64,000 nucleotides of DNA. Source: CAWCDJ01 sp963836015 (GTDB taxonomy: Bacteria > Acidobacteriota > Terriglobia > Bryobacterales > Bryobacteraceae). Below, piece by piece: positions 8,309-19,200 of this stretch. The DNA lies in assembly GCA_963836015.1 (NCBI GenBank), contig CAWIIF010000007.1, positions 124,001 to 188,000 on the forward strand. The letters are read 5' to 3'. Within the stretch, counting starts at the first letter, position 1, and every line of letters begins with the position of its first letter. The notes under the pieces were generated by a model. That model was not told the origin of the DNA. It saw only the letters and a program-made list of their open reading frames with translations, and searched no databases. The translations under genes and the position numbers were made by a program.

Positions 8309-9637
8309 ATGACCGACGTAGTGATGCCCCAGATGGGCGAAAGTATCGTGGAAGGCACCCTGACCAAATGGCTCAAGAAGCCCGGAGAGCGGGTGGAGCG
8401 CGACGAGCCGCTGTTTGAGATCTCGACGGACAAGGTGGACACCGAAATTCCGTCCCCCTCGGCCGGAACACTGGCGGAGATCCTGGTGGAGGAGGGCCAA
8501 ACGGTGGGGATCAACACGGTGGTGGCGCGCATCGAGGAAGGCGGAGCCGCCGCGGCCAAGCCGAAAGCTTCCGCGGCCGCACCCGCGCCTCCGAAGCCGG
8601 CGCCGCAACCCGAGCCTCCCGCTCCGGCGGCCGCTCCACCGGCTCCCGCTCCGCCGCCGGTGGAGGAGCCCGCTCCGGCCGAGCCTGCCGGCCCGCTCTC
8701 GCCGCTGGTTCGGAAAATGGCCCGCGAGAACAATATCGACCTGTCGCGCGTGCGCGGTACGGGCGCCGGGGGACGCATCACCAAGCAGGACGTGGAGGCT
8801 TATCTCGGCAGCCAGGCGGCCCAACCCGCTGCGCCGGTCCAGGCCCCTGCTCCAGTCCAGCCCGCCGCACCGCCGCCTCGTCCGGCAGCCCCGCCGCCCC
8901 CGCCGGCATCCCCGGCGGTCGCGCCGCTGCCTGCCGCCGGGCAGGCCCGAACGCGCGTCGAGCCGCTCAGCACGATGCGGCAGAAAATCGCCGAGCATAT
9001 GGTGCTTTCCAAGCGCACCTCGCCCCACGTCACCACCGTGCACCGCGTGGATATGACCAAAGTGGCGAAAATGCGGGAGCGCAACAAGGCCGCCTTCCAG
9101 GCGAGCTACGGGTTCTCGCTGACGTACCTGCCGTTCATTACCCGGGCGGCGGTGGTGGCCCTGCGCCAGTTCCCGCTGCTGAATGCGTCCCTCGACGGCA
9201 ACAACATCCTCTACCACAACGACATCAACATCGGGATCGCGGTGGCGCTGGAAAATGGCCTGATCGTTCCGGTGATCCGCGCCGCCGACGAAAAGAACGT
9301 ACTCGGGCTGCAGCGCTCCATCGTGGATTTGGCCACGCGCGCCCGTTCCCGCCAGCTCAAGCCCGACGAAGTGGCCGGAGGGACTTTCTCGATCACCAAC
9401 TTCGGCAGCTTCGGCAGCCTGTTCGGCACGCCCATCATCAACCAGCCGCAGGTAGCGATCATGGGGGTCGGGACCGTGGACAAGACGCCGGTAGTCATCG
9501 ACGATGCGATCGCCATCCGCTCCATCTGCCACCTGTCGCTGACCTTCGACCATCGCCTCATCGACGGCGCGCTGGCCGATCAGTTCATGACCAAGGTGAA
9601 GCAGGTGCTGGAGAGCTGGTCGGAAGAGGTGCTTTAG
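8309..9637 (+). CDS. Dihydrolipoyllysine acyltransferase, E2 of a 2-oxoacid dehydrogenase complex
   Basis: The 442 residues divide into a lipoyl domain (residues 1-76; lipoylated Lys in FEISTDKVDTE near 42), an Ala/Pro linker, a peripheral-subunit-binding domain (SPLVRKMARENNIDLSRV, near 130-165), a second Ala/Pro linker and the catalytic acyltransferase core with FDHRLIDGALAD (HxxxDG) near residue 413. Substrate choice (pyruvate, 2-oxoglutarate or branched-chain) cannot be decided because no E1 gene lies nearby. The start codon is separated from the lipB stop by one base, so the three lipoate genes are almost certainly one operon. Confidence 0.9.
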   Translation: MTDVVMPQMGESIVEGTLTKWLKKPGERVERDEPLFEISTDKVDTEIPSPSAGTLAEILVEEGQTVGINTVVARIEEGGAAAAKPKASAAAPAPPKPAPQPEPPAPAAAPPAPAPPPVEEPAPAEPAGPLSPLVRKMARENNIDLSRVRGTGAGGRITKQDVEAYLGSQAAQPAAPVQAPAPVQPAAPPPRPAAPPPPPASPAVAPLPAAGQARTRVEPLSTMRQKIAEHMVLSKRTSPHVTTVHRVDMTKVAKMRERNKAAFQASYGFSLTYLPFITRAAVVALRQFPLLNASLDGNNILYHNDINIGIAVALENGLIVPVIRAADEKNVLGLQRSIVDLATRARSRQLKPDEVAGGTFSITNFGSFGSLFGTPIINQPQVAIMGVGTVDKTPVVIDDAIAIRSICHLSLTFDHRLIDGALADQFMTKVKQVLESWSEEVL

Positions 9638-9659
9638 AGATTCCGCCGAGTGGGCGGTG

Positions 9660-10979
9660 CTACCTCCGGGTGTCTTCCAGTACGGGGAACAGCACCGAGA
9701 ACAGTGAGCCCTCGCCCCGTTTCGTGGAGACGAGCACCGCCCCCTTCAGCGAGCGAGCGATTCCGGAAACCGCCGCCAGGCCTAATCCTCGACCCATGAA
9801 CTTGGTGGTGACGAACGGATCGAAAATGCGCGGCAGGAGCGCTGCGTCGATCCCCTCGCCGGTGTCCTCCACCTGCAGGACGACGTAGGTGCCGGCGGCG
9901 ATCTGCCCCGCGGAAGCCGGGGCGTACAGCCTCGGATCCTCCACCCTCAGCACGTCGGTGCGAAGCGTGACGATCCCGTGCCGGTTTTCTCCGATCGCTT
10001 CGGCAGCGTTTTCGATCAGGTTGGCGATCAACTGCCGGATCTGCGAAGGGTCGGCGCGCAGTTGCGGTAATTCGTCGCGCAGTTCGAACCGGAACTCGAT
10101 GGGCGGCGCGAGTGTGGGGCGAAGCGCGTTGCTCGCCTGCCGCGCCATGTCGGAGAGGTCCAGAAAATTGATCACATAGGAGCCCTTGCCGGCATAGGCG
10201 AGCAGTTGCCTGGTCAATTGCGCGGCGCGGTCGGCGCTCGAGAGCACGATCTCGAGCATCCGGTGCGTCGTGCTTTCCGGCTGCACCGTCTCGATCGCCA
10301 GGCTGGCGCTGCCGATGATCCCGGTCAGGAGGTTGTTGAAGTCGTGCGCGATGCCTCCTGCCAGCAGTCCTATGCTCTCGAGCCTCTGCGCCTCATGCAG
10401 GCGCTCGCGGGCCTCGCGAGCCTCCGCTTCGGCGCGGAGCCTGTGCCCGGTCGCGGCCTCCAGCTCCAACAGTCTGCGCTGGGCCAGATCGGCATGGCGT
10501 GCGGACCTTCGCTCGGCCCGCCGCTGCGCTTCGAGCAGAATGATGCCTGTCAGCGACACGATGAAATAGAACTCGAAGCCCACCAGCGTATTAGCCCCCG
10601 CGCGGTCTACCACGGCGGGCGCGAAGGCCAGCAGGATGATCGCTCCCGCGCCACCGATGGTGGAAAGGAGCGCCGGCCCTACTCCGCCGTACCAGGCCGA
10701 AAGCAGGGCAGCGATGTAAAAGATCGCGTAGGGGTGGTGATAGCCGAAGACCCGGTCGAGCAGGACGCGTCCAACGGCTGCCGCCAGCACGCTGAGGCAC
10801 GCATAGACGTACCGCTTAAACGCTGTCTTCTCGTGCACCGGCGGCTTGGACGCGTGCGCCCGGCTGGATTGGCCAGTGTCCCTTGGGGAGGGTGCGGCGA
10901 TCTTATCGCCGGGCGCCACGGGCCGGTGGTCGAGGTGAACGGTTTCTGCGGTACCAGGAGTTGCGATCTCGGCCTCCAT
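9660..10979 (-). CDS. Membrane sensor histidine kinase (DUF4118 type)
   Basis: The preferred start (ATG at 10979) gives 439 residues; the frame opens at 11045. After a polar N-terminal segment come about four hydrophobic helices with the DUF4118/KdpD-like sequence YHHPYAIFYIAALLSAWYGG, then a charged linker helix. The kinase core follows: H-box GGIAHDFNNLLTGI near residue 216, N-box NLIENAAEA near 325, G1 VEDTGEGID, F-box DPFVTTKF and G2 GRGLGLAAV. It should autophosphorylate on His and pass phosphate to a response regulator, but none is encoded beside it, so it is an orphan. It converges on the E2 gene. Confidence 0.9.
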   Translation of the reverse strand: MEAEIATPGTAETVHLDHRPVAPGDKIAAPSPRDTGQSSRAHASKPPVHEKTAFKRYVYACLSVLAAAVGRVLLDRVFGYHHPYAIFYIAALLSAWYGGVGPALLSTIGGAGAIILLAFAPAVVDRAGANTLVGFEFYFIVSLTGIILLEAQRRAERRSARHADLAQRRLLELEAATGHRLRAEAEAREARERLHEAQRLESIGLLAGGIAHDFNNLLTGIIGSASLAIETVQPESTTHRMLEIVLSSADRAAQLTRQLLAYAGKGSYVINFLDLSDMARQASNALRPTLAPPIEFRFELRDELPQLRADPSQIRQLIANLIENAAEAIGENRHGIVTLRTDVLRVEDPRLYAPASAGQIAAGTYVVLQVEDTGEGIDAALLPRIFDPFVTTKFMGRGLGLAAVSGIARSLKGAVLVSTKRGEGSLFSVLFPVLEDTRR

Positions 10980-11086
10980 TGCGAGGATAGTGCACTCCCC
11001 CGCGAGACCGGAATACCCCGCGCAGGGGATTTCGGGTTGCCACACAGCACTAACGCTTCACCTGGCTACCATGGTTTCTCGGACAG

Positions 11087-13024
11087 ATGGCCGGATGCGC
11101 TACGATGGTGCGCGAAGGGTACCGAGTGCTCCGCGGGTTCATTCTCATCGCTCTGTCCGGCTTCTTTTCCCATGCCGCCCCCAATCCCCTGGCGCCTCTC
11201 AGCGCCGACGAGATTCGCGAGGCCGTGCGGATTTTCAGGGCGTCCGGGCGGCTTCCCAAGCCGGCCCGCTTCAACTTCCTGGCGCTCGACGAGCCGCCCA
11301 AAGATGCGGTCCTCAAGGGACTTGCCGTGCCCCGCCGCGCCTTCGCCGTGATCTATGACCATGAAGCGAACCGCACCTATGAAGCGGTCGCGGACCTCTC
11401 CGCGAACCGGCTCGCTTCGTGGAAGGATGTGCCCGGCGCGCAGCCTCCCGTCGGAGAGCAGGATTCCGCGCTGGCGGACCGCATCGTGCGCTCCGACCCG
11501 CGGTGGAACGCCGCCATGCGCGCGCGCGGCATCCGCGACCTGAACTCGGTCTACACGGTGTCGTGGCCCGCCGGATACTTCGGCCTCGCCGGCGAAGACC
11601 ACGGCCGGATCGTCCGTGTGACCCCCTACTATGGCGGGGCCGGCGAGAACTACTATGCGCACCCCGTGGAAGGCATCGCCGTCCACGTCAACCTGACCAC
11701 CGGCCGGGTGCTCGACTTTCTGGACACCGACCGCAACGTTCCGCTCGCGCGCGAAAACTTCGATCTCGACGCGGGCTCCAACCGGCCCCTTCGTCCGCCG
11801 CCCGCGCCCCTTGCCATCGTGCAGAGCGCCGGCCCCGGATACCGTATCGACAACGGGGAGGTTCGCTGGGAAAAGTGGCGATTTCGTTACGCGCTCACGC
11901 CTCGCGAGGGCCTGGTGCTGTACACGGTGGGCTACGAAGACGGAGGGCGCGTCCGGCCGGTGCTCTACCGCGCGTCGCTATCCGAAATGGCCGTCCCCTA
12001 TGGCGACCCGGGAGGAGCGTGGTTCTTCCGCAATACGTTCGATGAGGGGGAGCTTGGGCTGGGGATCCTGGCCAGCACGCTCCGCCCGGGCGTGGATTGC
12101 CCCACCAACTGCCGTGTGTACGATGCCGTCGTTCCCACCGAAACGGGCGAGCCCCGCGTGATTCCCGGAGCGGTCGCGATCTACGAGCTGGATGGCGGGA
12201 TCGCCTGGAAGCACGCCGACAATACTCGCCGCGCGCGCGACCTGGTGATCTCTTATCTCACCGAAGCTGGAAACTACGAATACGGATTCGAGTGGATCTT
12301 TCACCAGGACGGCACGCTCGAATCGCGGGTTCTGCTCACCGGCATCATGTCGGTGAAGGGCGTTCCCGATCATGCCGGCGGCCCTCATGCCCACCTGGTG
12401 GCGAAGAATCTGGCGGCTGTTCACCACCAGCACTTCTTCTGCTTCCGCCTCGATATGGATGTGGACGGCCAGGCCAATCGCGTGCTCGAGATGAATAGCA
12501 CGCCCGTGCCCGCCGGAAAAGACAATCCTTACGGTGGTGCTTTCGTGATGCAGGAGACGCCCCTCAAGAGCGAGCGGCAGGCGGAGCGGCGCATCAACCT
12601 GGAAACGAGCCGCCGCTGGATCGTGGAGAACCCCTCGGTGAAAAACGCCTTGGGCCAGCCTACCGGCTATGCGCTGCTGCCCGGTGAGAATGCCGTCCCC
12701 TTCGCGCTGCCCGATTCGTGGGTGCGGAAGCGCGCCGGCTTCCTCAACGCGCACGTGTGGGTCACCCCGTTCAATGAAGCGGAGCGCTACGCAGCGGGCG
12801 ACTTCCCGTACCAGAGCCGCGGTACTGACGGCCTGGCGAAGTGGGCCGCGGCCGACCGCTCCATCGACAATCGCGACATCGTCCTCTGGTACACGCTCGG
12901 CATCACCCACAACCCGCGTCCCGAAGACTGGCCCGTGATGCCCACCTATCCCGCCGGGTTCAAGCTGGTGCCGTGGGGCTTCTTTTCGAAGAATCCGGCC
13001 ATGGACCTCCCGCCCGTGCGCTGA
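11087..13024 (+). CDS. Copper amine oxidase, exported
   Basis: The protein has 645 residues. An N-terminal signal (VLRGFILIALSGFFSHA) implies export; ATG 11105 is an equally good start with a shorter charged region. The family oxidatively deaminates primary amines to aldehydes, ammonia and peroxide with a self-made topaquinone. The cofactor-forming tyrosine lies in GNYEYGFEW near residue 396, the paired copper His in VHHQHFF near 446, and the third His in GITHNPRPEDW near 607. It is transcribed divergently from the sensor kinase across a roughly 100-base gap and has no co-oriented partner, so its amine substrate is unknown. Confidence 0.9.
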   Translation: MAGCATMVREGYRVLRGFILIALSGFFSHAAPNPLAPLSADEIREAVRIFRASGRLPKPARFNFLALDEPPKDAVLKGLAVPRRAFAVIYDHEANRTYEAVADLSANRLASWKDVPGAQPPVGEQDSALADRIVRSDPRWNAAMRARGIRDLNSVYTVSWPAGYFGLAGEDHGRIVRVTPYYGGAGENYYAHPVEGIAVHVNLTTGRVLDFLDTDRNVPLARENFDLDAGSNRPLRPPPAPLAIVQSAGPGYRIDNGEVRWEKWRFRYALTPREGLVLYTVGYEDGGRVRPVLYRASLSEMAVPYGDPGGAWFFRNTFDEGELGLGILASTLRPGVDCPTNCRVYDAVVPTETGEPRVIPGAVAIYELDGGIAWKHADNTRRARDLVISYLTEAGNYEYGFEWIFHQDGTLESRVLLTGIMSVKGVPDHAGGPHAHLVAKNLAAVHHQHFFCFRLDMDVDGQANRVLEMNSTPVPAGKDNPYGGAFVMQETPLKSERQAERRINLETSRRWIVENPSVKNALGQPTGYALLPGENAVPFALPDSWVRKRAGFLNAHVWVTPFNEAERYAAGDFPYQSRGTDGLAKWAAADRSIDNRDIVLWYTLGITHNPRPEDWPVMPTYPAGFKLVPWGFFSKNPAMDLPPVR

Positions 13025-13030
13025 GTTCCT

Positions 13031-14437
13031 CTACCGTAAACTTACCGCCGGAAAATACAAGCCGCGTTCTTCGCGCGTCCACCAGTCCCGCGAGCCCCAT
13101 TTCGTGAAGTGATAGATGTAGAGCCGCGCCCGCACGTACTTCGGCGGCGCGTTCGGAAAGGGGTTGTGCGCCAGCAGCCGCAAAACGGCCGGCTCGCCCT
13201 GCAACAACCGCAGCATGAAGTTCGGGAACCACCGGTTCTCCTGATAGCTGCCCAGCGCGGCGAACCACATCTGCCAGTCGAGCCGCGGTTGGCCCGGCTC
13301 GACCACAGGGGGCGCGCGGCGCAGATCGCCGGGCTTATACGGGAACTCGTAAGCCTGCCAATCCGCGCCGTCGTTCGAGCCTTCCACCACGATCTCCGGG
13401 CGCGTGGTCGTCATTACGGCGAAAAGGCCGTACGAGTTCACGATGTCGAAGGGCGCCACGGCGTGCACCACCTCGGCCCCACCGGGAGGGAGGGGGATCG
13501 AAAGCTGTCGGAGGCTGATCATCACGCTCGCCACGCCGATCAGGGCCACTACGGCGATCGATACCGCACGGTGCGCCCAGCCCCGCCTGGCCCGCTCCGG
13601 CTCGATAAACAGCCACGCCGCCAGCGCGATCGTCAGGATGTTGAAGAACGTGTAATTGCCCGTCGCCAGGATGAGAATCTGCAACGCCACCGTGATCCCG
13701 CCGCCGATATGCCGGATTCTCCGCGGCGCGAAATAGAGCAGCGGCACGCCTAACTCTACAACTAACACCACCGCTGTGGAGGCTTTGTGAAACCACATCG
13801 GCAACTGCCAGAAGTACCATGCCAGCGGCGTCGGCAGCGGCTGGGTCTCGTAGTGGAATTGGAGCGCCGTTAGGCTGCGCCACGCCGTGTCGTGGCTCGC
13901 CAGTTTCACCACGCCGCTGAAGAACATCAGCCGGAACAGCAGCCACCGGAAGAGCCACACGCGGACCGCCGAGGTATCCGCGAAGATAGCCAGGAAGCCC
14001 GCTTCCACCAGCAGCACGTCCCACTGGAACGAGAGAAACTCCTGCCCCACCGAACAGAGCGAAAGCCACAGCACGACGCAGAGCGCCAGGGCCGTCCGCC
14101 TCCAGGGCGAGAAAACGGCCGCCAGGGCGCACGCGGCGCCGGCGATCCACACTGCCCGCAGAGCCCCGTCGCCGGGACTCAGCCACAAGATACTCGGGAT
14201 GTCCCAATAGGCGGCGCGACCCACCGACGCGTGGATCATCCGGAGATACTCCGCGAAGGGGACGATACCGCGTGAGCCGATAAGTCCCGGAGCCTGTAAC
14301 CCGAACGATGTAAATGCGATAAAGAATACGAAGCCGAGAAACATCAGGAAGGTGCGGACCATTACGGGAGGGGCCGCGGAGTCCGGTTGTAACCCGATTT
14401 CGGATCGCTTCATCCAGGGGAATCGCCTGCCGCTCAC
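13031..14437 (-). CDS. Lipase maturation factor (LMF1) family membrane protein
   Basis: This 468-residue protein has many hydrophobic helices in its first two thirds and the hallmark FLSFQWDVLLVEAGFLAIF near residue 135. A C-terminal soluble part carries PRLDWQMWFAALG near residue 390, typical of LMF1/DUF1222 proteins. In animals the family folds lipases in the endoplasmic reticulum; in bacteria the role is unproven. The GTG start at 14437 has a purine-rich stretch upstream; ATGs at 14413 and 14362 are alternatives. It points away from the dehydratase-type operon, so the roughly 100 bases between them should hold divergent promoters. Confidence 0.8.
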   Translation of the reverse strand: MSGRRFPWMKRSEIGLQPDSAAPPVMVRTFLMFLGFVFFIAFTSFGLQAPGLIGSRGIVPFAEYLRMIHASVGRAAYWDIPSILWLSPGDGALRAVWIAGAACALAAVFSPWRRTALALCVVLWLSLCSVGQEFLSFQWDVLLVEAGFLAIFADTSAVRVWLFRWLLFRLMFFSGVVKLASHDTAWRSLTALQFHYETQPLPTPLAWYFWQLPMWFHKASTAVVLVVELGVPLLYFAPRRIRHIGGGITVALQILILATGNYTFFNILTIALAAWLFIEPERARRGWAHRAVSIAVVALIGVASVMISLRQLSIPLPPGGAEVVHAVAPFDIVNSYGLFAVMTTTRPEIVVEGSNDGADWQAYEFPYKPGDLRRAPPVVEPGQPRLDWQMWFAALGSYQENRWFPNFMLRLLQGEPAVLRLLAHNPFPNAPPKYVRARLYIYHFTKWGSRDWWTREERGLYFPAVSLR

Positions 14438-14545
14438 CCGTCTAATTCCCCCATTCCATCAGGATAGTCGCCATTCAATGAAATCCTATTTCTTTCAATC
14501 GGTTAAAGCGGCAAGATACCCTCAAACTGGGAAGGAAGCACTTCT

Positions 14546-16282
14546 ATGAGCACTCAGACTGTCGATCCGAAACCCGCCGCGCTTGTCCAGATTGGTTCTT
14601 CCGTGGAGGACGTCATTCAACAGCGTCTTGCCGAAGAGCGCGCCCGCCTCGAGCGGGAAGCCGGGCTGCAGAAACACGAGGCCCATCATTTCAAGCGGCC
14701 CTCCGAAAAACCGTTCACCAGGGAGCAGCGCACCAACACCACCCTGCTGTTCGGCGGACTGACGTGGAAGCATGAAAAGCTGGTCCATGGTGCTCTCGAA
14801 GGGCTCGGCTACCGCGCCGAAGCTGTCCCCACGCCCAACGTTCGCGCATTCCAGACGGGCAAGGAGTACGGCAACAACGGCCAGTGCAACCCGACCTATT
14901 TTACCGTCGGCAACCTGGTTCAGTACCTGCAGACGCTCGAAGAGCAAGGCCTGACCAAGCAGGAGATCATCGACCGCTACGTCTTCTTCACCGCGGGCGC
15001 CTGCGGACCCTGCCGCTTCGGGATGTACGAGGCCGAATACCGGCTGGCGCTGCGCAATTCCGGGTTCGACGGGTTCCGCGTGCTGCTGTTCCAGCAGTCG
15101 GGAGGCTTGAGCCAGTCCGACGCCGAGGCCGGCCTGGAGATGAACCTCGATTTCTTCCTGGGCATCCTCAACGCGCTCAACTGCGGCGACGTGATGAACG
15201 AAGTGGCCTACGCCATCCGTCCATACGAGGTCAACGCCGGCGAAACCGACCAGGTGCTCGACGAGAGCATGGACTATCTCCACGAGGTCTTCCGCAAGAA
15301 GCGTCCCTGGAAGCTCGATAACGGCATGGCGAAATACCTGGGCGGGTTCTCCGATACCGCCGAGTACATCGGCAAGTTCGTCAACCAGGTGAAGGGCGAC
15401 GAGTACGTGCCATCTCTCGAAGTCTGCCGCGACCGCTTCAACGCCATCGAAATCGACCGCCTGCGTGTGAAGCCCATCGTCAAGATCACCGGCGAGTTCT
15501 GGGCCCAGACCACCGAAGGCGACGGCAACTTCAACATGTTCAACTTCCTGCAGCGCGAAGGCGCGCAGGTGCTGGTGGAGCCCATCGGCACCTGGATCAT
15601 GTACATGATCCACCAGGTGGTGCAGAAATATCACGACTTTAAGGGTCTGGAAGAAGGCGCCGTGCTGCCGCCGCTGTGGAAGCTCGGCAGCCGCGCGAAG
15701 ATCGAGTTCGGCTACCGCCAGAGGGTGGCCAAACTGAAACTGGCCGAGGCCATATTCAAGAGCGAATACCACAAGATCGTCAATGCGCTAGGGGGCATTG
15801 CGCATCATCTCGCCGACCAATACGAACTGCAGCGCCTCGGCCACCCCTTCTACAACTCCCGCGCGGGCGGCGGCGAAGGCCATCTGGAAGTCGCCAAGAA
15901 CATCTACTACTCGAACAAAGACCTGGCCCACATGGTCCTCTCGGTGAAGCCTTTCGGCTGCATGCCTTCCACGCAGTCGGATGGCGCCCAGTCGGCGGTC
16001 GTCTCGAACTACAAGGACATGATCTACCTGCCGATCGAGACCTCCGGCGAGGGCGAGATCAACGCCCACAGCCGTGTGCAGATGGCCCTCGGCGAGGCCA
16101 AGAACAAGGCGAAGAAGGAATTCGCGGAAGCGCTCGAGAAGACCGGCCTGACGGTCGAACGGTGCCGCGCCTGGGTGGAGGCTCACCCCGAATCCAAGCG
16201 CCCCCTGTACCAGGTTCCTCACACCAAGGGTGTGGTGGGCAGCGCGGCCAACTTCGTCTATCACATCGCTTCGGTTGCTTAA
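14546..16282 (+). CDS. 2-hydroxyacyl-CoA dehydratase D-component (HgdB/DUF2229-like) protein
   Basis: This 578-residue soluble protein has the Cys pattern of the HgdB-like half of CoA-activase systems: GQCNPTYF near residue 113, GACGPCRFGMYEAEYR near 152 and FGCMPSTQSDGAQ near 472, which probably ligate an Fe-S cluster. Family members catalyse reductive chemistry driven by single-electron injection from an ATP-dependent activator; characterised ones dehydrate 2-hydroxyacyl-CoA or, in double-cubane cluster proteins, reduce small molecules. The substrate here is unknown. A good Shine-Dalgarno (GGAAGG) precedes the ATG. The activase starts four bases after the stop, so the two subunits are an obvious pair. 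Confidence 0.8.
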   Translation: MSTQTVDPKPAALVQIGSSVEDVIQQRLAEERARLEREAGLQKHEAHHFKRPSEKPFTREQRTNTTLLFGGLTWKHEKLVHGALEGLGYRAEAVPTPNVRAFQTGKEYGNNGQCNPTYFTVGNLVQYLQTLEEQGLTKQEIIDRYVFFTAGACGPCRFGMYEAEYRLALRNSGFDGFRVLLFQQSGGLSQSDAEAGLEMNLDFFLGILNALNCGDVMNEVAYAIRPYEVNAGETDQVLDESMDYLHEVFRKKRPWKLDNGMAKYLGGFSDTAEYIGKFVNQVKGDEYVPSLEVCRDRFNAIEIDRLRVKPIVKITGEFWAQTTEGDGNFNMFNFLQREGAQVLVEPIGTWIMYMIHQVVQKYHDFKGLEEGAVLPPLWKLGSRAKIEFGYRQRVAKLKLAEAIFKSEYHKIVNALGGIAHHLADQYELQRLGHPFYNSRAGGGEGHLEVAKNIYYSNKDLAHMVLSVKPFGCMPSTQSDGAQSAVVSNYKDMIYLPIETSGEGEINAHSRVQMALGEAKNKAKKEFAEALEKTGLTVERCRAWVEAHPESKRPLYQVPHTKGVVGSAANFVYHIASVA

Positions 16283-16286
16283 TCCA

Positions 16287-19200
16287 ATGAACAAAAACTT
16301 CCTCATCGGCATGGACGTCGGCTCCACCACCGTGAAAGCGGTTGTGATTGACGCCGCTACCGACCAGATTCTCTGGCAGGATTATCAGCGCCACGATACC
16401 AAGCAGCCTGAGAAGGTCCTCGAATTTCTGAAACGCTTCGAGACGGAAGTCGAAGATTTCGCGGCGCCGCGCTCCCGCATGTTCATCACCGGGTCGGGCG
16501 GCAACGGCATGGCGAAATACCTGGGAGCGAAGTTTGTCCAGGAAGTGAACGCGGTCTCGCTGGCGGTCGAGCGCCTCTATCCGGAGTGCGGCTCGGTCAT
16601 CGAACTGGGCGGCCAGGACGCCAAGATCATTATCTTCAAGAAAGATCCGGAGACCGGCCGCAAGAAGAAGATCCCGTCGATGAACGATAAGTGCGCCGGC
16701 GGCACCGGGGCGGTGATCGACAAGATCAACGCCAAGCTGCGCATCCCGGCGGACCAGCTTTGCCAGATGGGCTACAAGGGCGTCAAGCTGCACCCGGTGG
16801 CCGGCAAATGCGGCGTCTTCGCGGAAACCGACATCAACGGCCTGCAGAAGATGGGAGTGCCGCCCGACGAGCTGATGGCCTCATTGTTCGAAGCCATCGT
16901 GATGCAGAACCTCTCGGTGCTGACGCGCGGCAATACGCTTCAGCCGGTGGTGCTGCTGCTCGGCGGACCGAACTGCTACATCGCCGGCATGCGCGATTGC
17001 TGGAAGGCCAACATCCCGAAGATCTGGGAAGAGCGCAACACTCCGCTGCCGGAAGGCGTTCCACCCGAAGACCTCATCAGGACCCCCGACAACGCGCAGT
17101 ACTTCGCCGCCATCGGGTCGGTCGAATACGGCAAAACCGAAGATGACGAAATCGGCCGGTACATCGGCCTCGACAAGCTGGAGTGGTACGTCAACGTCGG
17201 CCGCGAGGAAGAGAAAGCCAAACGCGGAGGCGGCGGCGGGCTGGCCAAAGACGATGCCGACCTTTCGGCGTTCAAGCAGAAGTACCGCACCAAGAAGTTC
17301 GTTCCCACGACGTTCCAGCCCGGTGAAGTCGTGGAAGGTTTCGTCGGCATCGACGGCGGATCCACCTCTACCAAGGCTGTTCTGCTTTCCAAGGAGCACA
17401 AGCGCCGCATCCTGGCCAAAACCTATCAGCTTTCCAAGGGCAACCCCATCGAGGACACGGTCGAGGTCCTGGAAAAGCTGGAACGGCAGATTAAGGACCA
17501 GGGCGCGGAGTTGAAGATCCTTGGCGTCGGCACCACCGGCTACGCCAAGGACATCCTCAAGGACGTCATCGGCGCGGATGCCGCGTTGGTCGAAACCGTC
17601 GCGCATACCGAAGCCGGGATGCATTTCTACGACAACGTCGATGTGATCTGCGACGTGGGCGGCCAGGATATCAAGATCATCATCCTGAAGAACGGCCGCG
17701 TGAAAGATTTCAAGCTGAACACGCAGTGTTCGGCCGGCAACGGCTACTTCCTGCAATCCACCGCTCAGGGCTTCAATGTCCCGGTGGAGCAGTACGCGGA
17801 CACGGCATTCGGCGCCAAAGGCTTCCCGTCGTTCGGCTATGGCTGCGCCGTCTTCATGCAGTCGGATATCGTCGACTTCCAGCGCCAGGGCTGGAAGCCC
17901 GAAGAGATCATGGCCGGCCTGTGCAACGTGCTGCCCAAGAACATCTGGCTGTACGTCTCGCAGATCCCCAACCTGTCCGCGATCGGCAGCCGTTTCCTGC
18001 TGCAGGGCGGCACGCAATATAATCTGGCCGCCGTCAAAGCTCAGGTCGATTTCATCGAGTCGCGCTTCAAAGGCAAGGAAGTCCCGGCGGATGTGATCGT
18101 TCACGAGCATTGCGGGGAAGCCGGGGCCATCGGTGCGGCTCTCGAGGCCGGACGCCTCTGGGATAACGGCCGCACCAGCACATTTATCGGCCTCGAAGCC
18201 TGCCAGCACATTCAGTACAAGACCACGCGTAACGAAGCCACGCGCTGCTACTTCTGCAAGAACAAGTGCCTGCGCACCTTCATCGACGTCAAGACCAACC
18301 TGATCAACCTCGAGTACAAGCCCCCGGTTAAGACCAAGGTGCCGCTCGAAACGGGCGCGCAGCGGCTGATCATCGCCACCTGCGAAAAGGGCACCGTCGA
18401 GAACATCGAGGAGATGCGCCAGATCAAGGGCGGCCTCGACAAGGTCAAGAAGGCCAATCCGAACTTCGTCGAGATCGCGGCCAAGGGCGTGTTCCGCGTG
18501 CCGGATGTCCCCCTGGTGGCGGACGCCCCGCCAAAGTTCCAGATCACCGCCGCCCAGAAGAAGCGCGCGGAGCTCATGAAGAAGCGCGCCTCCCTGCGCA
18601 TCGGCATGCCGCGAGTGCTCAACATGTACTCGCAGACGCCGGTCTTCACGGGCTACTTCGCGTCGCTCGGAATCAAGGCGGAAAACATCGTCTACTCGGA
18701 TTACACCTCCGAGGAGTTGTACAAAGAGGGAGCCAAGCGCGGCGCCATCGACCCGTGCTTCCCCTCCAAACTCGGCATTCCGCACGTGCACAACCTGCTC
18801 TACAAGGTGCACGCCAAGAAGCCGCTCGACATCATTTTCTTCCCCATGATCGACTGCCTGACCAGCGAGCTGCAGGGCACGCAGGCCAGCCGCTCGTGCC
18901 CCACCGTGGCCACCACCCCCGAAGCGGTCAAAGCGGCGTTCATCAAGGAAGGCGATCTGTTCGCCGAGAAAGGCGTTCTCTTCCTGGACACCTTCGTCAA
19001 CCTGTCCAAGCCCGACCTCCTGGAGCGGCAGCTCTTTGAGCAATTCAAAGACATCTTGGGGCTGTCGCCCGAGGAGAACAAACGGGCCGTCGAACAGGGG
19101 TTCCGCGCACTCGACGTGTTCAACAACGTGACGATGCGCGGCGCCGCCCGCGAGGTCCTGGAACAGCTCGAACGCGAAGACCGTCTCGGCGTCGTCCTGC